Source: an uncultured Lachnospiraceae bacterium | GTDB lineage: Bacteria > Bacillota > Clostridia > Lachnospirales > Lachnospiraceae | NCBI GenBank assembly: GCA_947626745.1 | Contig: CANQTF010000003.1 | Location: forward strand, 158,371 to 222,370 | Length of the DNA stretch: 64,000 nucleotides | Reading direction: 5' to 3' | Notes under the pieces: generated by a model | The model's input: the letters and a program-made list of their open reading frames with translations, nothing else | The model's database searches: none | What the model was told of the DNA's origin: nothing | Position numbers and translations under genes: made by a program | Part shown: positions 35,137 through 44,243 of the stretch, piece by piece | Numbering within the stretch: position 1 is the stretch's first letter | How the letters are laid out: each line of letters opens with the position of its first letter

Positions 35137-36597
35137 ATGATCTATCTGTACACGGCCGTTTTGGGCGGCTATGCGCTGTTGTGGATCCTGTCGCGCAGGG
35201 AGGAGGGCCGGGATCCTTTTCACAAAATGGCGGCATACCTTGTGCGGAACAGGGAAAGAATGCTGCACCGCACGGCGGACAGGCGGCGCGATTGGAGAAA
35301 GGATCTGTTCCGCCGCCGGCTGGAGACAAAGTTTAAGACGCTGAATCCCGCCGTATCCGCGGCGGTGCAGGTCAGAAACTATTATCTGTCAGGATATCGC
35401 ACCGTGCTGGCGGTGTTGTTTGCCGGCGTGCTTGTCTGCCTCATAGCTTGGTGGAGTACCCACAGCAGTTCTCTCTTGGTGGACGGCAGTTACATCAGAC
35501 GGAACGGCCACGGCGGAGGCGATACGCAGATCGAATTGGCGGCGCAGCTGGAGGGCGAAGAGGAGGAAATATTTCAGTACGTTGTGGAGGCGCAGAAGTA
35601 TACGCCGGAGGAAGCGGAGGAACTGCACCGGGCAGCTTCCGCAGCCCTGCCTGAAGTGATATGCGGCGAAAACGACAGTCTGGAGGACGTGAGACACGAT
35701 CTGGAGCTGGTGACGAAAATAGAAGGCTATCCCTTTGAAGTGTCGTGGGAGAGCAGCAGCTACGCGCTTGTCAACACGGACGGAACGGTAGACAACACCA
35801 AGCTGGAAGACGGCACGGTGGTAATGCTGACGGCGCATTTCAAATACGAACGGCAGACCTGGGATGATCAGCTGTATGTACAGGTCAATCCCGTCATATA
35901 TACCCACAGGGAGCAGCTGCGCCGCCGTATCGAAGAATTGCTGCACATACAGCAGGAACGCACGGAAAGCGAGGAGACGCTGGTGCTGCCGGACAGCGTG
36001 GAAGGCAGCGCCGTCACTTGGCGGGAGATCGCGCAGGACAGCAGCGGCTGTCTTTTGATACTGGCGGTGTTGGCGGCGGGGCTGCTGTACTGGGGAGCGG
36101 GAAAAGAACTGGATCGGCAGTTGGAGCAGCGAAAGCGGGAGCTTCTGTTGGATTATCCGGAGATCGTCAACAAACTGGCGCTCTATATGGGCGCGGGCAT
36201 GACGATCAGAAACGCTTTTGTCAAAATGGGGGAGGATTATAAGAGAAAGCAGAAAGAAAGGAGGCGGTATGTTTATGAAGAGATCCTGATCGCATGCAAC
36301 GAACTGCAGGGCGGCAGGTCGGAGAGCGAAGTATACGACCATTTCGGCAGACGGTGTCAGGTCTCCGCCTATATGAAGCTGGGCACGCTTTTGTCACAGA
36401 ATATCAGAAAAGGCAGTAACGATCTGTTGTCCATGCTTCGGCAGGAGGCGGACAACGCTTTTGCCGAGAGGCGGAATCTGGCCAAAAAGCTGGGAGAGGA
36501 GGCCGGCACGAAGCTGCTGCTGCCGATGATGATGATGCTCTGTATCGTCATGGTGATCATCATGATACCCGCATATTTTTCATTTACGGCCGGATAG
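35137..36597 (+). CDS. tadC: TadC-like platform protein with a large inserted domain
   Basis: A 486-residue protein. The C-terminal ~170 residues are the F-domain of TadC (VNKLALYMGAGMTIRNAFVKM; SEVYDHFGRRCQVSAYMKLGTLLSQNIRKGSNDLLSML; KLLLPMMMMLCIVMVIIMIP). Hydrophobic segments lie at ~1-16, 86-105, 303-320 and the end. Between the second and third lie ~195 mostly polar, acidic residues (from WWSTHSSSLLVDGS to SVEGSAVTWREIAQ), which should be outside the cell. Ordinary TadC is about 300 residues. The insert looks like an Ig-like or wall-facing domain; I do not recognise it. Confidence 0.8.
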   Translation: MIYLYTAVLGGYALLWILSRREEGRDPFHKMAAYLVRNRERMLHRTADRRRDWRKDLFRRRLETKFKTLNPAVSAAVQVRNYYLSGYRTVLAVLFAGVLVCLIAWWSTHSSSLLVDGSYIRRNGHGGGDTQIELAAQLEGEEEEIFQYVVEAQKYTPEEAEELHRAASAALPEVICGENDSLEDVRHDLELVTKIEGYPFEVSWESSSYALVNTDGTVDNTKLEDGTVVMLTAHFKYERQTWDDQLYVQVNPVIYTHREQLRRRIEELLHIQQERTESEETLVLPDSVEGSAVTWREIAQDSSGCLLILAVLAAGLLYWGAGKELDRQLEQRKRELLLDYPEIVNKLALYMGAGMTIRNAFVKMGEDYKRKQKERRRYVYEEILIACNELQGGRSESEVYDHFGRRCQVSAYMKLGTLLSQNIRKGSNDLLSMLRQEADNAFAERRNLAKKLGEEAGTKLLLPMMMMLCIVMVIIMIPAYFSFTAG

Positions 36598-36673
36598 CGT
36601 CCTGCGGGGTATCACAGGCGTTACGGCATGAAAAACAAGATTACCAATCGAAAAGAAAAAAGGAGGAAACATT

Positions 36674-36874
36674 ATGAGCAAAACAAAGAGAGGATCACAA
36701 CTGAAAGGACTGCGGGAATTTCTGGCAGAGGAAGAGGGAATGGGGACGGTCGAGATCATACTGATCATCGTGGTGCTGATCGGACTGGTCATTATTTTTA
36801 AGAATCAGCTCCGCAGTCTCGTGGAGAAGGTCTTTGAAAAGATTACTTCCGACAGCAACACGATAATGTCATGA
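36674..36874 (+). CDS. flp: Flp-type pilin (type IVb prepilin)
   Basis: A 66-residue prepilin: a basic leader (SKTKRGSQLKGLREF), then EEEGMGTVEIILIIVVLIGLVIIFK with the prepilin motif (cleavage after Gly, Glu at +5) and hydrophobic helix, then a short polar tail. It should be processed by the TadV-like peptidases at 31644 and 39265. AGGAGG is seven bases upstream. A 76-base gap separates it from tadC, and it overlaps the next gene by four bases (ATGA). Confidence 0.9.
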   Translation: MSKTKRGSQLKGLREFLAEEEGMGTVEIILIIVVLIGLVIIFKNQLRSLVEKVFEKITSDSNTIMS

Positions 36875-38307
36875 GACGCGGATACATAACCGTATTCCTC
36901 ACGCTGTCACTCACGCTGATCCTGTCCCTTGTATTCGTGTTGATAGAAGGGGCGCGGATCAGTGCCATACGCATGAAATTTGAGTGTGTCGCCGATATCG
37001 GCATGAACTCGGTGCTGGCGGAATATCACAGAGAGCTGTTGGAACAGTACGACCTGCTGTTTGTGGATATGTCCTACGGAGGCGCCTATGCGGATATCGG
37101 CAACACGGAAGAACATCTGCGGCATTATATGCAGAAAAATTTCCGTCCGGACGCAGAGTACACAGGCTTCGGAAATCTCAGGGATCTGCTTGCGATGGAC
37201 GCAGGACGGGTACATATCGGGCAGTATTCCCTCGCGTCCGATGATCGGGGAGCGGTGTTGAAAAGACAGATCACGGATTATATGGCGGATCATCCTGTCG
37301 GCGCCGTTATGGAAAAGGTCGGGCTTGGCGCGTCGGAGCTTAAAAGCGGCGGATTGGAGACGAGAGATACAGAAGCGGAACGGCAGGGTTATGAGGCGCA
37401 GATCGAGGCGATCGAGCTGCCGCAGCAGGAAGTGGAAGAAGGCGTTTATGAGGAAATACCGCTGAATAATCCGGCGGACGCCGCGAATGCCACGAGAGTC
37501 AGCGGCGTGCTGAATCTTGTTCTGGACGATCCTTCCCGCATATCCTCGGTGAAGATTTCCGTAAGCGATTATCTGTCGCACCGACAGCTCATGCAGGGAA
37601 CAGGCGTGTGTGCGGAGGCGGCGGAGATATCGGGAGAGCCGAATGAGCTTGTCTTTCAGGCGTACCTGTTTGAAAAATGCGGTTTTTACGGGAAAGAAAT
37701 GGAAAAGTCCCTGCTCAAATACCAGATAGAGTATATCCTGGCGGGAAAAGACACGGACTGGCAGAATCTGGAGTATGTGGCCAAGAGACTCCTCAGGTGG
37801 CGGGAGGCGGCAAATGTGATCTATATCCTTACGGACAGCGCCAAGATCGCGGAGGCGGAGGCAATGGCGCTCGCATTGACGGCGGTGGCGCTGTGCCCGG
37901 AGCTGGCAGAGCCGGTAAAGTACACGATACTGTTCGCATGGGCTTATCTGGAAAGCCTTCAGGACGTCAAGACACTTCTTGCGGGCGGGCGCGTGCCGAT
38001 CTGTAAGACCTCCGCAGACTGGAAAACAGGGATCGACGGTATCATGAATGTAAAGGACAGCCTGACGCCGGACGAAGGCGGCAGAGGCTTGAACTATGAG
38101 GAGTATCTGCGGATCATGCTCTTTCTGCAGGAGCAGGACAGCAGGACGCTCCGCGCGATGGATATTATGGAAATGGATATCCGCAGGACCGCAGGCAACG
38201 CGCGGTTCAGGCTTGATGCCTGTTTCGACACATATCAGGCGGAGCTGTCTGCCACAAGCGGTTTCGGATATTCCTGCGAGATGAGCAGACGCTATGGCTT
38301 CTATTAA
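36871..38307 (+). CDS. DUF5702 Tad-locus protein
   Basis: A 478-residue protein with one N-terminal membrane segment (GYITVFLTLSLTLILSLVFVLIEGARISAIRMKFECVADIG), which has the TadG/DUF5702 look: a short basic start and Glu after the helix. The remaining ~440 residues are external, mixed alpha/beta, with a helical second half (LLRWREAANVIYILTDSAKIAEAEAMALALTAVAL). DUF5702 is found only in Clostridial Tad loci; it is probably a pseudopilin-like or adhesive component. It overlaps the pilin gene by four bases. Confidence 0.75.
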   Translation: MRRGYITVFLTLSLTLILSLVFVLIEGARISAIRMKFECVADIGMNSVLAEYHRELLEQYDLLFVDMSYGGAYADIGNTEEHLRHYMQKNFRPDAEYTGFGNLRDLLAMDAGRVHIGQYSLASDDRGAVLKRQITDYMADHPVGAVMEKVGLGASELKSGGLETRDTEAERQGYEAQIEAIELPQQEVEEGVYEEIPLNNPADAANATRVSGVLNLVLDDPSRISSVKISVSDYLSHRQLMQGTGVCAEAAEISGEPNELVFQAYLFEKCGFYGKEMEKSLLKYQIEYILAGKDTDWQNLEYVAKRLLRWREAANVIYILTDSAKIAEAEAMALALTAVALCPELAEPVKYTILFAWAYLESLQDVKTLLAGGRVPICKTSADWKTGIDGIMNVKDSLTPDEGGRGLNYEEYLRIMLFLQEQDSRTLRAMDIMEMDIRRTAGNARFRLDACFDTYQAELSATSGFGYSCEMSRRYGFY

Positions 38308-38326
38308 AGACGGGAGGTGACGGAAG

Positions 38327-39274
38327 ATGCCCTTTTTAAACAGGATGCGGCGAAAATCTAACAAATTGACAGTACATTCTCTCCGGGCATATCTTGACGC
38401 CGATAAAGGCGTTCATGTGATTCTATCTTGCTGCAGATCGTTAAAGAGGGTGTCTTTCGTCATCTTTCGGAAGCGAAGGCTCTGCCGTGCCGACGGCTCC
38501 ATGACGCTCGAAGCCGCCTTCGGACTGCCGCTCTTTCTGTTTGCCGTCATCAATATCCTGTTTGCCGTCAATATGATCGGCGCGCAGAGCAGGATCAGCG
38601 CGGCCCTGCACCAGACAGGCAATAAAATGGCGTTCGCCGGATATGTGTATGAGAGGGCCGTGGGGAACGCCCTGCCGGACGGCTTGGCGGGCGTCGCCAT
38701 GACACACGTATATGCGCGGAATGCGGTCTTGGAATATGTGGGACGGGATTATCTGAAAACGTCCTGTGTCGTCGGCGGCGCCGACGGCATCTCCTTTGCC
38801 GGCTCATCTGTTATGGAAACGGGAGACATGATAGACCTGCGGGTCTCCTACAAGGTCAAACCGTTTTCCGGCATCATGGGATTTAGCGGATTTGCCCTGT
38901 CACAGCGCTATTACGGAAGGGCGTGGACGGGGTATGATGTGACGCAGTATGTCAGTGATATGGAACAGAACGATCCGATGGTCTTCATCACTGAGACGGG
39001 AACGGTATATCATTTGGACCGCGGGTGTACTTATCTGAACCCTTCCGTGGAGTCCGTGCCCGCCCTGACGGTGAAGGAAAGGCGGAACCAATCGGGCGGC
39101 AGATATTATCCGTGTGGGACATGCGGCGCGGGTACGGGCATAGGGCAGGTATTCGTCACGGCGCAGGGCAGCAGCTATCACAGCAGACTCAACTGTCCGG
39201 CTCTGAGAAGGACGATCTATACCGTGCCGTTGTCGCAGACCGGCGGCAGAGGGAGGTGCTCTAAATGTGGATAG
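38327..39274 (+). CDS. TadE-like pseudopilin with duplicated Cys motif
   Basis: A 315-residue protein. An unusual ~55-residue cytoplasmic stretch precedes RADGSMTLEAAFGLPLFLFAVINILF, a TadE-type prepilin helix with Glu after the cleavage site. The outer part ends in two related repeats: VYHLDRGCTYL...YYPCGTCG (residues ~228-270) and YHSRLNCPALRR...GRCSKCG (~284-315). Each holds one Cys near His and a C-x2-C pair, probably a zinc knuckle or disulfide unit. AGGTGA precedes the ATG. Minor pilin role is inferred from the family. Confidence 0.75.
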   Translation: MPFLNRMRRKSNKLTVHSLRAYLDADKGVHVILSCCRSLKRVSFVIFRKRRLCRADGSMTLEAAFGLPLFLFAVINILFAVNMIGAQSRISAALHQTGNKMAFAGYVYERAVGNALPDGLAGVAMTHVYARNAVLEYVGRDYLKTSCVVGGADGISFAGSSVMETGDMIDLRVSYKVKPFSGIMGFSGFALSQRYYGRAWTGYDVTQYVSDMEQNDPMVFITETGTVYHLDRGCTYLNPSVESVPALTVKERRNQSGGRYYPCGTCGAGTGIGQVFVTAQGSSYHSRLNCPALRRTIYTVPLSQTGGRGRCSKCG

Positions 39275-39687
39275 AAATTTTTACGGTCGTGTTCTTGGGG
39301 ATATGCGCGGTCTGTGACGGCGCGGAGAGGAAGATCCCGTTGGCCGTTGTTTGGCTGGGAATCATAGCCGCGCTCGTGCTCCGCGCGGAAGGGCTTGCAG
39401 GGGACGATACATGGCAGTCCGCGGCAATAGCGCTTATACCGGGGGCCGCGTTCTGGCTGCTGAGTTATGTCAGCGGGGAAAAAGTCGGCTATGGGGACGG
39501 CTGGCTGCTCATCATGATCGGCCTTTTCATGGGTCTGCGGAAATGTTTTCTGATCCTGCTGATCGGGCTGGTATCGGCGTCGCTGGCGGCGCTTGTCCTG
39601 CTGGCGTGCAGGAAAGTGTCGAAAAACGACGGCCTTCCTTTTGCGCCTTTTCTGCTGCTTGGATTGGGGGTGACGGTGTGCTTGTGA
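39265..39687 (+). CDS. Second prepilin peptidase (A24)
   Basis: A 140-residue hydrophobic protein of the A24 family. The first aspartate is in VCDGAERKIPLAVV and the second in the GxGD motif GYGDGWLLIMIGL. It lacks the long N-terminal methylase domain of PilD-type enzymes. It overlaps the TadE-like gene by ten bases. With the TadV gene at 31644, the operon has two prepilin peptidases, which may act on the Flp pilin and on the TadE-like pseudopilins respectively. Confidence 0.8.
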   Translation: MWIEIFTVVFLGICAVCDGAERKIPLAVVWLGIIAALVLRAEGLAGDDTWQSAAIALIPGAAFWLLSYVSGEKVGYGDGWLLIMIGLFMGLRKCFLILLIGLVSASLAALVLLACRKVSKNDGLPFAPFLLLGLGVTVCL

Positions 39688-40151
39688 ATAAAAAAGCCGG
39701 CGGATATATGACGGTGGAAGCGTCCTTCATCGTTACGTGGACCGTTTTTCTGTTTGTTTTCCTGATCTATCTGGCGTTCTACTCTTACGATAAATGCGTG
39801 TTGTTTCAGGACGCCTATGCGGTCTGCTTTCGGGGCAGTATCCAGAAGAGGGAAGGAGATGTGGTATCCTATATCAGCGCGCACCTGAAAGAGCAGTTCG
39901 GAGACAAATATTTTGCGGTGAGCGAAGTGTACGGCAGCGTGGACCGAAACGGCAATGCGGCCGATGTGACGGGGGAATGTCAGGTGAAAGTGCCGATCAG
40001 GGGAGAGTTTACCATGCACGGCCGATCCGAATGGCAGATCCGCACGCGGGCGCGGGCGCAGATCATCAATCCCACGCATATGATACGGAAAGAAAGACGG
40101 ATAGAAAATATAGGCGGCGCTCTTGCGGACATGGCGGCGCGCGCGGATTGA
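39684..40151 (+). CDS. Second TadE-like pseudopilin
   Basis: A 155-residue protein: short basic leader (NKKAGGYMTVEASFIVTWTVFLFVFLIYLAFY) with the TadE-type signature G-x-M-T-x-E, one membrane helix, and a ~115-residue outer part ending in an Arg-rich tail (MIRKERRIENIG). The GTG at 39684 overlaps the stop codon of the peptidase gene (GTGA), and GGGGGTGA lies upstream; a longer open frame back to 39351 is out of context. Probably a minor pilin. Confidence 0.75.
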   Translation: MNKKAGGYMTVEASFIVTWTVFLFVFLIYLAFYSYDKCVLFQDAYAVCFRGSIQKREGDVVSYISAHLKEQFGDKYFAVSEVYGSVDRNGNAADVTGECQVKVPIRGEFTMHGRSEWQIRTRARAQIINPTHMIRKERRIENIGGALADMAARAD

Positions 40152-40179
40152 CGCAAAAGGCTTACAAGGGGAGGATATC

Positions 40180-41583
40180 ATGCTGGAAGCGAAATATTAC
40201 AGGGATTACGGGCATAATTATTTGATTTTGCAGTGCGTGCGGCAAGAGGCGACGGAAAGTTATCCATATAAGATCCTCACGTCCGGCAGGATCAGGGAGA
40301 TCCTGCCCTGTTCGGTGCGGCATATCAACGGCAGCGCATACTGCTATTACGATATCAGCTCGCGCGTCTCTCTGGACAGTCTGTACCATGGCAAAAAAAT
40401 GTCCTGCGGGCAGGTAAAAGATGTTTTGCGGCAGATCTGCGGCATCTGTGAGAAGCTGGCCGGCTGCTTTATGGACGAGAGCGGGCTGGTGCTTATGCCG
40501 GAACATATTTATTATGATATAACGTCGCAAAAGTACATCGGCTTGTATGATCCCGATCATCGATCGGAAGTCTCCGGCGGCAGCAGGGACTTGGCGGATT
40601 TCCTGCTGGAGCATATAGATACGGAGGATCGGGGACTGACGGAAAAGATGTATAGGATCTGTGAAATAGCGGAGAGCGACTGTTTCTTTGCGAAAGCTGC
40701 GCTCCGCATACTGGAGGAGGGAGAAACGCCCGCGCCGGAACTGCCGCCGGAGACTGTGTTTCAGGAAAGCGGGCCGGGATATGATATCGAACCGGAGCAG
40801 TATGACGTTCCGGTGAGAGCGTCCGAACCGGATGGCCGTGAAAGGACGGCTTCCAAGCGGAATCTGTTCTATCCGGTGTTTGCCGTGCTGTCGGCCTTGG
40901 GCATAGCGGGGGCTGTGGCCGTGTACAGCGTATATGAGCTGACACAGCGGGAAGAATTTATTCTATACGGCGTCATGGCCGCTATGGGGGTCTGCCTGTT
41001 GCTCTGCGCTGCCGGGATCTGCGCCGAGAGAAAGAAAAGGTACGCATCTGACAGGAACGCGGAGAGGGAAGCGGCGGAAAAAGAGACGCCGGACCACGCT
41101 GTAGATACAGAGGTCTATTCCCTTGCCGGCGTGCTTGACAGAGATATGGATCTGGAGATGGCGGCGTGCGGCGCGGCACGGACACGCCACATGCAGGAGA
41201 ACGGCGGCCCGTTTTGGGACGCCGCAGACGGCCGCGGGCAGGGATCCGGCGATTACGGCGACACGGTATTTTATGACGAGCGCGCTGCGGCGGAGCATAA
41301 ACTGTATGCGCTGGACAAAAAGAACAAGAATCATATCGAATTGAAACGGTTTCCGTACACGATCGGCAAGATGGCCGGCTGTGTCGATCACGTGATCTCG
41401 GACGATTCCGTCAGCAGGATCCATGCGAGATTTGATATGCAGGATGACAAAGTGCTTGTGACAGACATGAATTCCACCAACGGCACGTACAAGAACGGAC
41501 TGCGCATGCAGCCGCGGGAGACGGTGGAGATCGAACCGGGAGATGAGCTCCGTTTCGGAAGCCTGAATTACTGTTACCGTTAG
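40180..41583 (+). CDS. DUF6382-FHA domain protein of the Tad locus
   Basis: A 467-residue protein. Residues ~1-175 are the DUF6382 domain (YGHNYLILQCVRQ; YYDISSRVSLDSLY; GLVLMPEHIYYDITSQ), two membrane spans lie near 230-275, and a C-terminal FHA domain (~395-467) has FPYTIGKMAG, DDSVSRIHARF and DMNSTNGTYKNG, so it should bind phosphothreonine peptides. The cytosolic FHA implies control of the pilus by a Ser/Thr kinase; none is in the window. The ATG at 40180 has GGGGAGG upstream. Last gene of the Tad operon. Confidence 0.85.
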   Translation: MLEAKYYRDYGHNYLILQCVRQEATESYPYKILTSGRIREILPCSVRHINGSAYCYYDISSRVSLDSLYHGKKMSCGQVKDVLRQICGICEKLAGCFMDESGLVLMPEHIYYDITSQKYIGLYDPDHRSEVSGGSRDLADFLLEHIDTEDRGLTEKMYRICEIAESDCFFAKAALRILEEGETPAPELPPETVFQESGPGYDIEPEQYDVPVRASEPDGRERTASKRNLFYPVFAVLSALGIAGAVAVYSVYELTQREEFILYGVMAAMGVCLLLCAAGICAERKKRYASDRNAEREAAEKETPDHAVDTEVYSLAGVLDRDMDLEMAACGAARTRHMQENGGPFWDAADGRGQGSGDYGDTVFYDERAAAEHKLYALDKKNKNHIELKRFPYTIGKMAGCVDHVISDDSVSRIHARFDMQDDKVLVTDMNSTNGTYKNGLRMQPRETVEIEPGDELRFGSLNYCYR

Positions 41584-41623
41584 GCGGGCTTTTGGCGGCG
41601 ATGCCGAAGACAGGGCAATCCAT

Positions 41624-41652
41624 TTGACATGACATGCTGAAAATGATAATCT
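41624..41652 (+). promoter_or_regulatory. Promoter of the rhomboid operon
   Basis: Perfect TTGACA (41624-41629), 17-base spacer, TAATCT (41647-41652), 43 bases before the start codon. Confidence 0.6.
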
Positions 41653-41695
41653 CAAATAAGCGGCGGCTATATCGGAGAGAATTATGGAGTAAGTC

Positions 41696-42772
41696 ATGAG
41701 AGCAGAGCAGATGGAATCTCTGTTTTACGCGGCAGGATACGATAAGATACCTACCAACCTTCCTGAGTATGTCTTCTATTATCGCAGGGAAAGTCAGGGT
41801 GTCACGGTTATTTTTGTCATTGATTACCGCAGGGGGATCTATATATCCGAGGATCAGTATGAGCACATGAAGAACCAAGGGATAGCGTTTTTTGGCGCGG
41901 GGAGAGAGACGGACGTTCACATGTTGACACTGATCCTTGCCGAGGATACACAGGCGGCGAAGAGACTGTGCGCCAAAGACCGCTTTTGCTGGCTGATCGA
42001 TACGGGCAGTGACCGTCTGCTCATTCATGAGGATCAGGCAGGGGACTTTTACGGCTGGCGGGCCGTTTTGGAGGATTATCTGGCGGCGCCTTTGTCGGAC
42101 GGCAAAGACACCGGCGATACTTGGAAGAAACCTTCCCGATCCGTTCGGGAGAACTGGCCCAAAGAGCGCATTATGGCGATGCCGTGGGTCAATATCGGTC
42201 TTGTGGCGGTCAATGTGCTCGTATTTCTTATATGTACATTTACGGGAGAACTGTTATATAATAAAGGTGCGTTCGGCGTGGCGGAAGTTATGGCGGACGG
42301 ATCGTACTATCGGATCTTCACGGCGCTGTTTTTGCATGCGGATATACAGCATCTGTTCAGCAACATGATCGTTCTGTATTATGTGGGGGAGATCGTGGAG
42401 CGGAAGCTGGGACATGCGCCGTACGCGGCGATCTATTTTCTCGCCGGGCTTGCCGGTAATCTCTTTTCGGCGGGATATGAGATCTTATCGGCGCAGTCGT
42501 ACAGCTCTGTGGGAGCCAGCGGTGCGGTGTTCGGGGTGGAAGGGGCGCTGCTCTTTCTGGTGATCCTGAACCACGGCAGCTTTGAATATGTGACGACAGG
42601 CAGACTGGTCTTTGCGATCGTATTTTCTATCTACTGCGGATTCACTTCCACGAATGTCAACAACGCTGCGCACATAGGCGGCGTTTTGATGGGATTCGCG
42701 GCGGCGGCGGTCATCATGACGGTCCGGCCGCACGGCGGAACAAGAAAGGACAGAGGATTTCATGAAAATTAA
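41696..42772 (+). CDS. Rhomboid-family intramembrane serine protease
   Basis: A 358-residue protein. Residues ~1-150 are soluble and of no recognised family. From ~160 on are six membrane spans with ITALFLHADIQHLFSNM (the HxxxN of rhomboids as H-x-x-S-N-M), SVGASGAVFGVEGAL (catalytic Ser in GASG, ~residue 272) and NNAAHIGGVLMGF (catalytic His ~325). It cleaves membrane proteins inside the bilayer; the targets are unknown. GGAG precedes the ATG. Overlaps the next gene by 11 bases. Confidence 0.92.
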   Translation: MRAEQMESLFYAAGYDKIPTNLPEYVFYYRRESQGVTVIFVIDYRRGIYISEDQYEHMKNQGIAFFGAGRETDVHMLTLILAEDTQAAKRLCAKDRFCWLIDTGSDRLLIHEDQAGDFYGWRAVLEDYLAAPLSDGKDTGDTWKKPSRSVRENWPKERIMAMPWVNIGLVAVNVLVFLICTFTGELLYNKGAFGVAEVMADGSYYRIFTALFLHADIQHLFSNMIVLYYVGEIVERKLGHAPYAAIYFLAGLAGNLFSAGYEILSAQSYSSVGASGAVFGVEGALLFLVILNHGSFEYVTTGRLVFAIVFSIYCGFTSTNVNNAAHIGGVLMGFAAAAVIMTVRPHGGTRKDRGFHEN

Positions 42773-43772
42773 CATTTACTACGGCGGCAGAGGATTGATG
42801 GACGATCCTACACTTTTTGTCATAAATAAGATGAAGGAAGTATTGGAGGAACTCCGTGTTACGGTAGAGCAGTTTCAACTGTACGAGCTGAAGAACAGCA
42901 TCACCACGCTGCCTCAGAGCCTGAAGAGCGCTGACGGCGTTATTCTGGCGACAACGGTCGAGTGGTACGGCATCGGCGGATATATGCAGCAGTTTCTCGA
43001 CTCCTGCTGGCTGTACGGCGACAAAGAGAAGATCAGCCAGATCTATATGCTGCCCGTCGTCATGTCGACCACTTACGGCGAGCTGGACGGCAAGCTGGAT
43101 CTGACCACTGCCTGGGAGATCCTCGGCGGGCTGCCCTGCGAAGGCATCTGCGGTTACATCGCGGACACGTCGATACTGGAAGAGAATGAGGAATATATCC
43201 GTATCATAGAAAAGAAAGCGGAGAATCTGTACCGCTCTATCAACCAGAAGACGGCATGTCTTCCCACAAGCAATCAGGCGGTGAAGCAGAAGATCGCGAT
43301 CACGAAGAATATCAATTTTACACCGCAGGAGTCGGAGCAGCTATCGCAGTATGTGTCGGATGACACCTATGTGCAGAGACAGAAAGCGGACATTCAGGAG
43401 CTGGCCAGTATGTTCCGGGATATGATGGGCAGCAGCGAGAAAGAAGATACGACGGAGTTTTTGAAGGATATACAGGAGCATTTCAGACCGCAGCCCGGAC
43501 TGGCGGGGAACTACAAGCTGATTATAGAAGGGAAAAAGACACCGCTCATCATTGAGGTGAACGGCGGCAGCTTTCAGTGTTTTTACGGCGAAGGGAGCCG
43601 CATTGACGTGGAGATGCATATGACGAGGGAAGTGCTGAGCGATATCGTCTCGGGCAAGAATACGTTTCAGGCGTCATTTATGGCGGGCGATATGAAGATG
43701 AAGGGGGATTTCAAGATCCTGCGGGCGCTGGATCAAGTGCTTGTATTTGGAGCCGGCTCCGCGGGTGCGTAA
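42762..43772 (+). CDS. Flavodoxin-like/SCP2 sterol-carrier fusion protein
   Basis: A 336-residue protein. Residues ~1-170 have an NAD(P)H-dependent FMN reductase/flavodoxin fold (INIYYGGRGLMDDPTLFVINKM; DGVILATTVEWYGIGGYMQQFLDSCWL). Residues ~235-336 are an SCP2-like lipid-binding domain (YKLIIEGKKTPLIIEVNGG; MHMTREVLSDIVSGKNTFQASFMAGDMKMKGDFKIL). The fusion is known in Clostridia but not characterised. It overlaps the rhomboid gene, so the two are cotranscribed. Membrane-lipid chemistry is a guess. Confidence 0.8.
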   Translation: MKINIYYGGRGLMDDPTLFVINKMKEVLEELRVTVEQFQLYELKNSITTLPQSLKSADGVILATTVEWYGIGGYMQQFLDSCWLYGDKEKISQIYMLPVVMSTTYGELDGKLDLTTAWEILGGLPCEGICGYIADTSILEENEEYIRIIEKKAENLYRSINQKTACLPTSNQAVKQKIAITKNINFTPQESEQLSQYVSDDTYVQRQKADIQELASMFRDMMGSSEKEDTTEFLKDIQEHFRPQPGLAGNYKLIIEGKKTPLIIEVNGGSFQCFYGEGSRIDVEMHMTREVLSDIVSGKNTFQASFMAGDMKMKGDFKILRALDQVLVFGAGSAGA

Positions 43773-43823
43773 GACCGGAATGAAAACAGATCACTGACGG
43801 ATCCAAACGAAGAGGAGGAGAAC

Positions 43824-44234
43824 ATGAAGAAAGAGGATTGTATTTTTTGTAAGATCGCCAATGGGGAGATCCCGTCCAAGACGCTGTACGAGGACGAAAA
43901 ATTCCGTGTGATCTTGGATCTTGGTCCGGCGACGAAAGGACATGCGCTGATCCTGCCGAAGGAACATTTTGCCGATCTGTACGAACTGCCGGAGGAGTTG
44001 GCGGGAGAGGTCATGAAAACGGCGAAAAGGATGGCGGAAAAGCTGAGGGACCGGCTCGGCTGCGAAGGTCTTAATCTTGTACAGAATAACGGAGAGCTGG
44101 CGGGGCAGACGGTGTTCCACTTTCATCTGCACCTCATTCCGAGATACCGGGCGGACGGTCAGAAGATCGGCTGGAAACCGGGCCAGCCGGCAGAGGAAGA
44201 GCTGGAAGAGACCAGAAAGACGATAACGGACTGA
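43824..44234 (+). CDS. HIT-family nucleotide-binding protein
   Basis: A 136-residue histidine-triad protein that hydrolyses AMP-linked nucleotides. CIFCKIANGEIPSKTLYEDE with a Cys-x2-Cys zinc pair, GHALILPKEHFADLYEL, and the triad TVFHFHLHLIPRY (His-x-His-x-His, residues ~99-105) are present. GAGGAGG precedes the ATG. Usual length. Confidence 0.93.
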   Translation: MKKEDCIFCKIANGEIPSKTLYEDEKFRVILDLGPATKGHALILPKEHFADLYELPEELAGEVMKTAKRMAEKLRDRLGCEGLNLVQNNGELAGQTVFHFHLHLIPRYRADGQKIGWKPGQPAEEELEETRKTITD

Positions 44235-44243
44235 GGATCTTTT

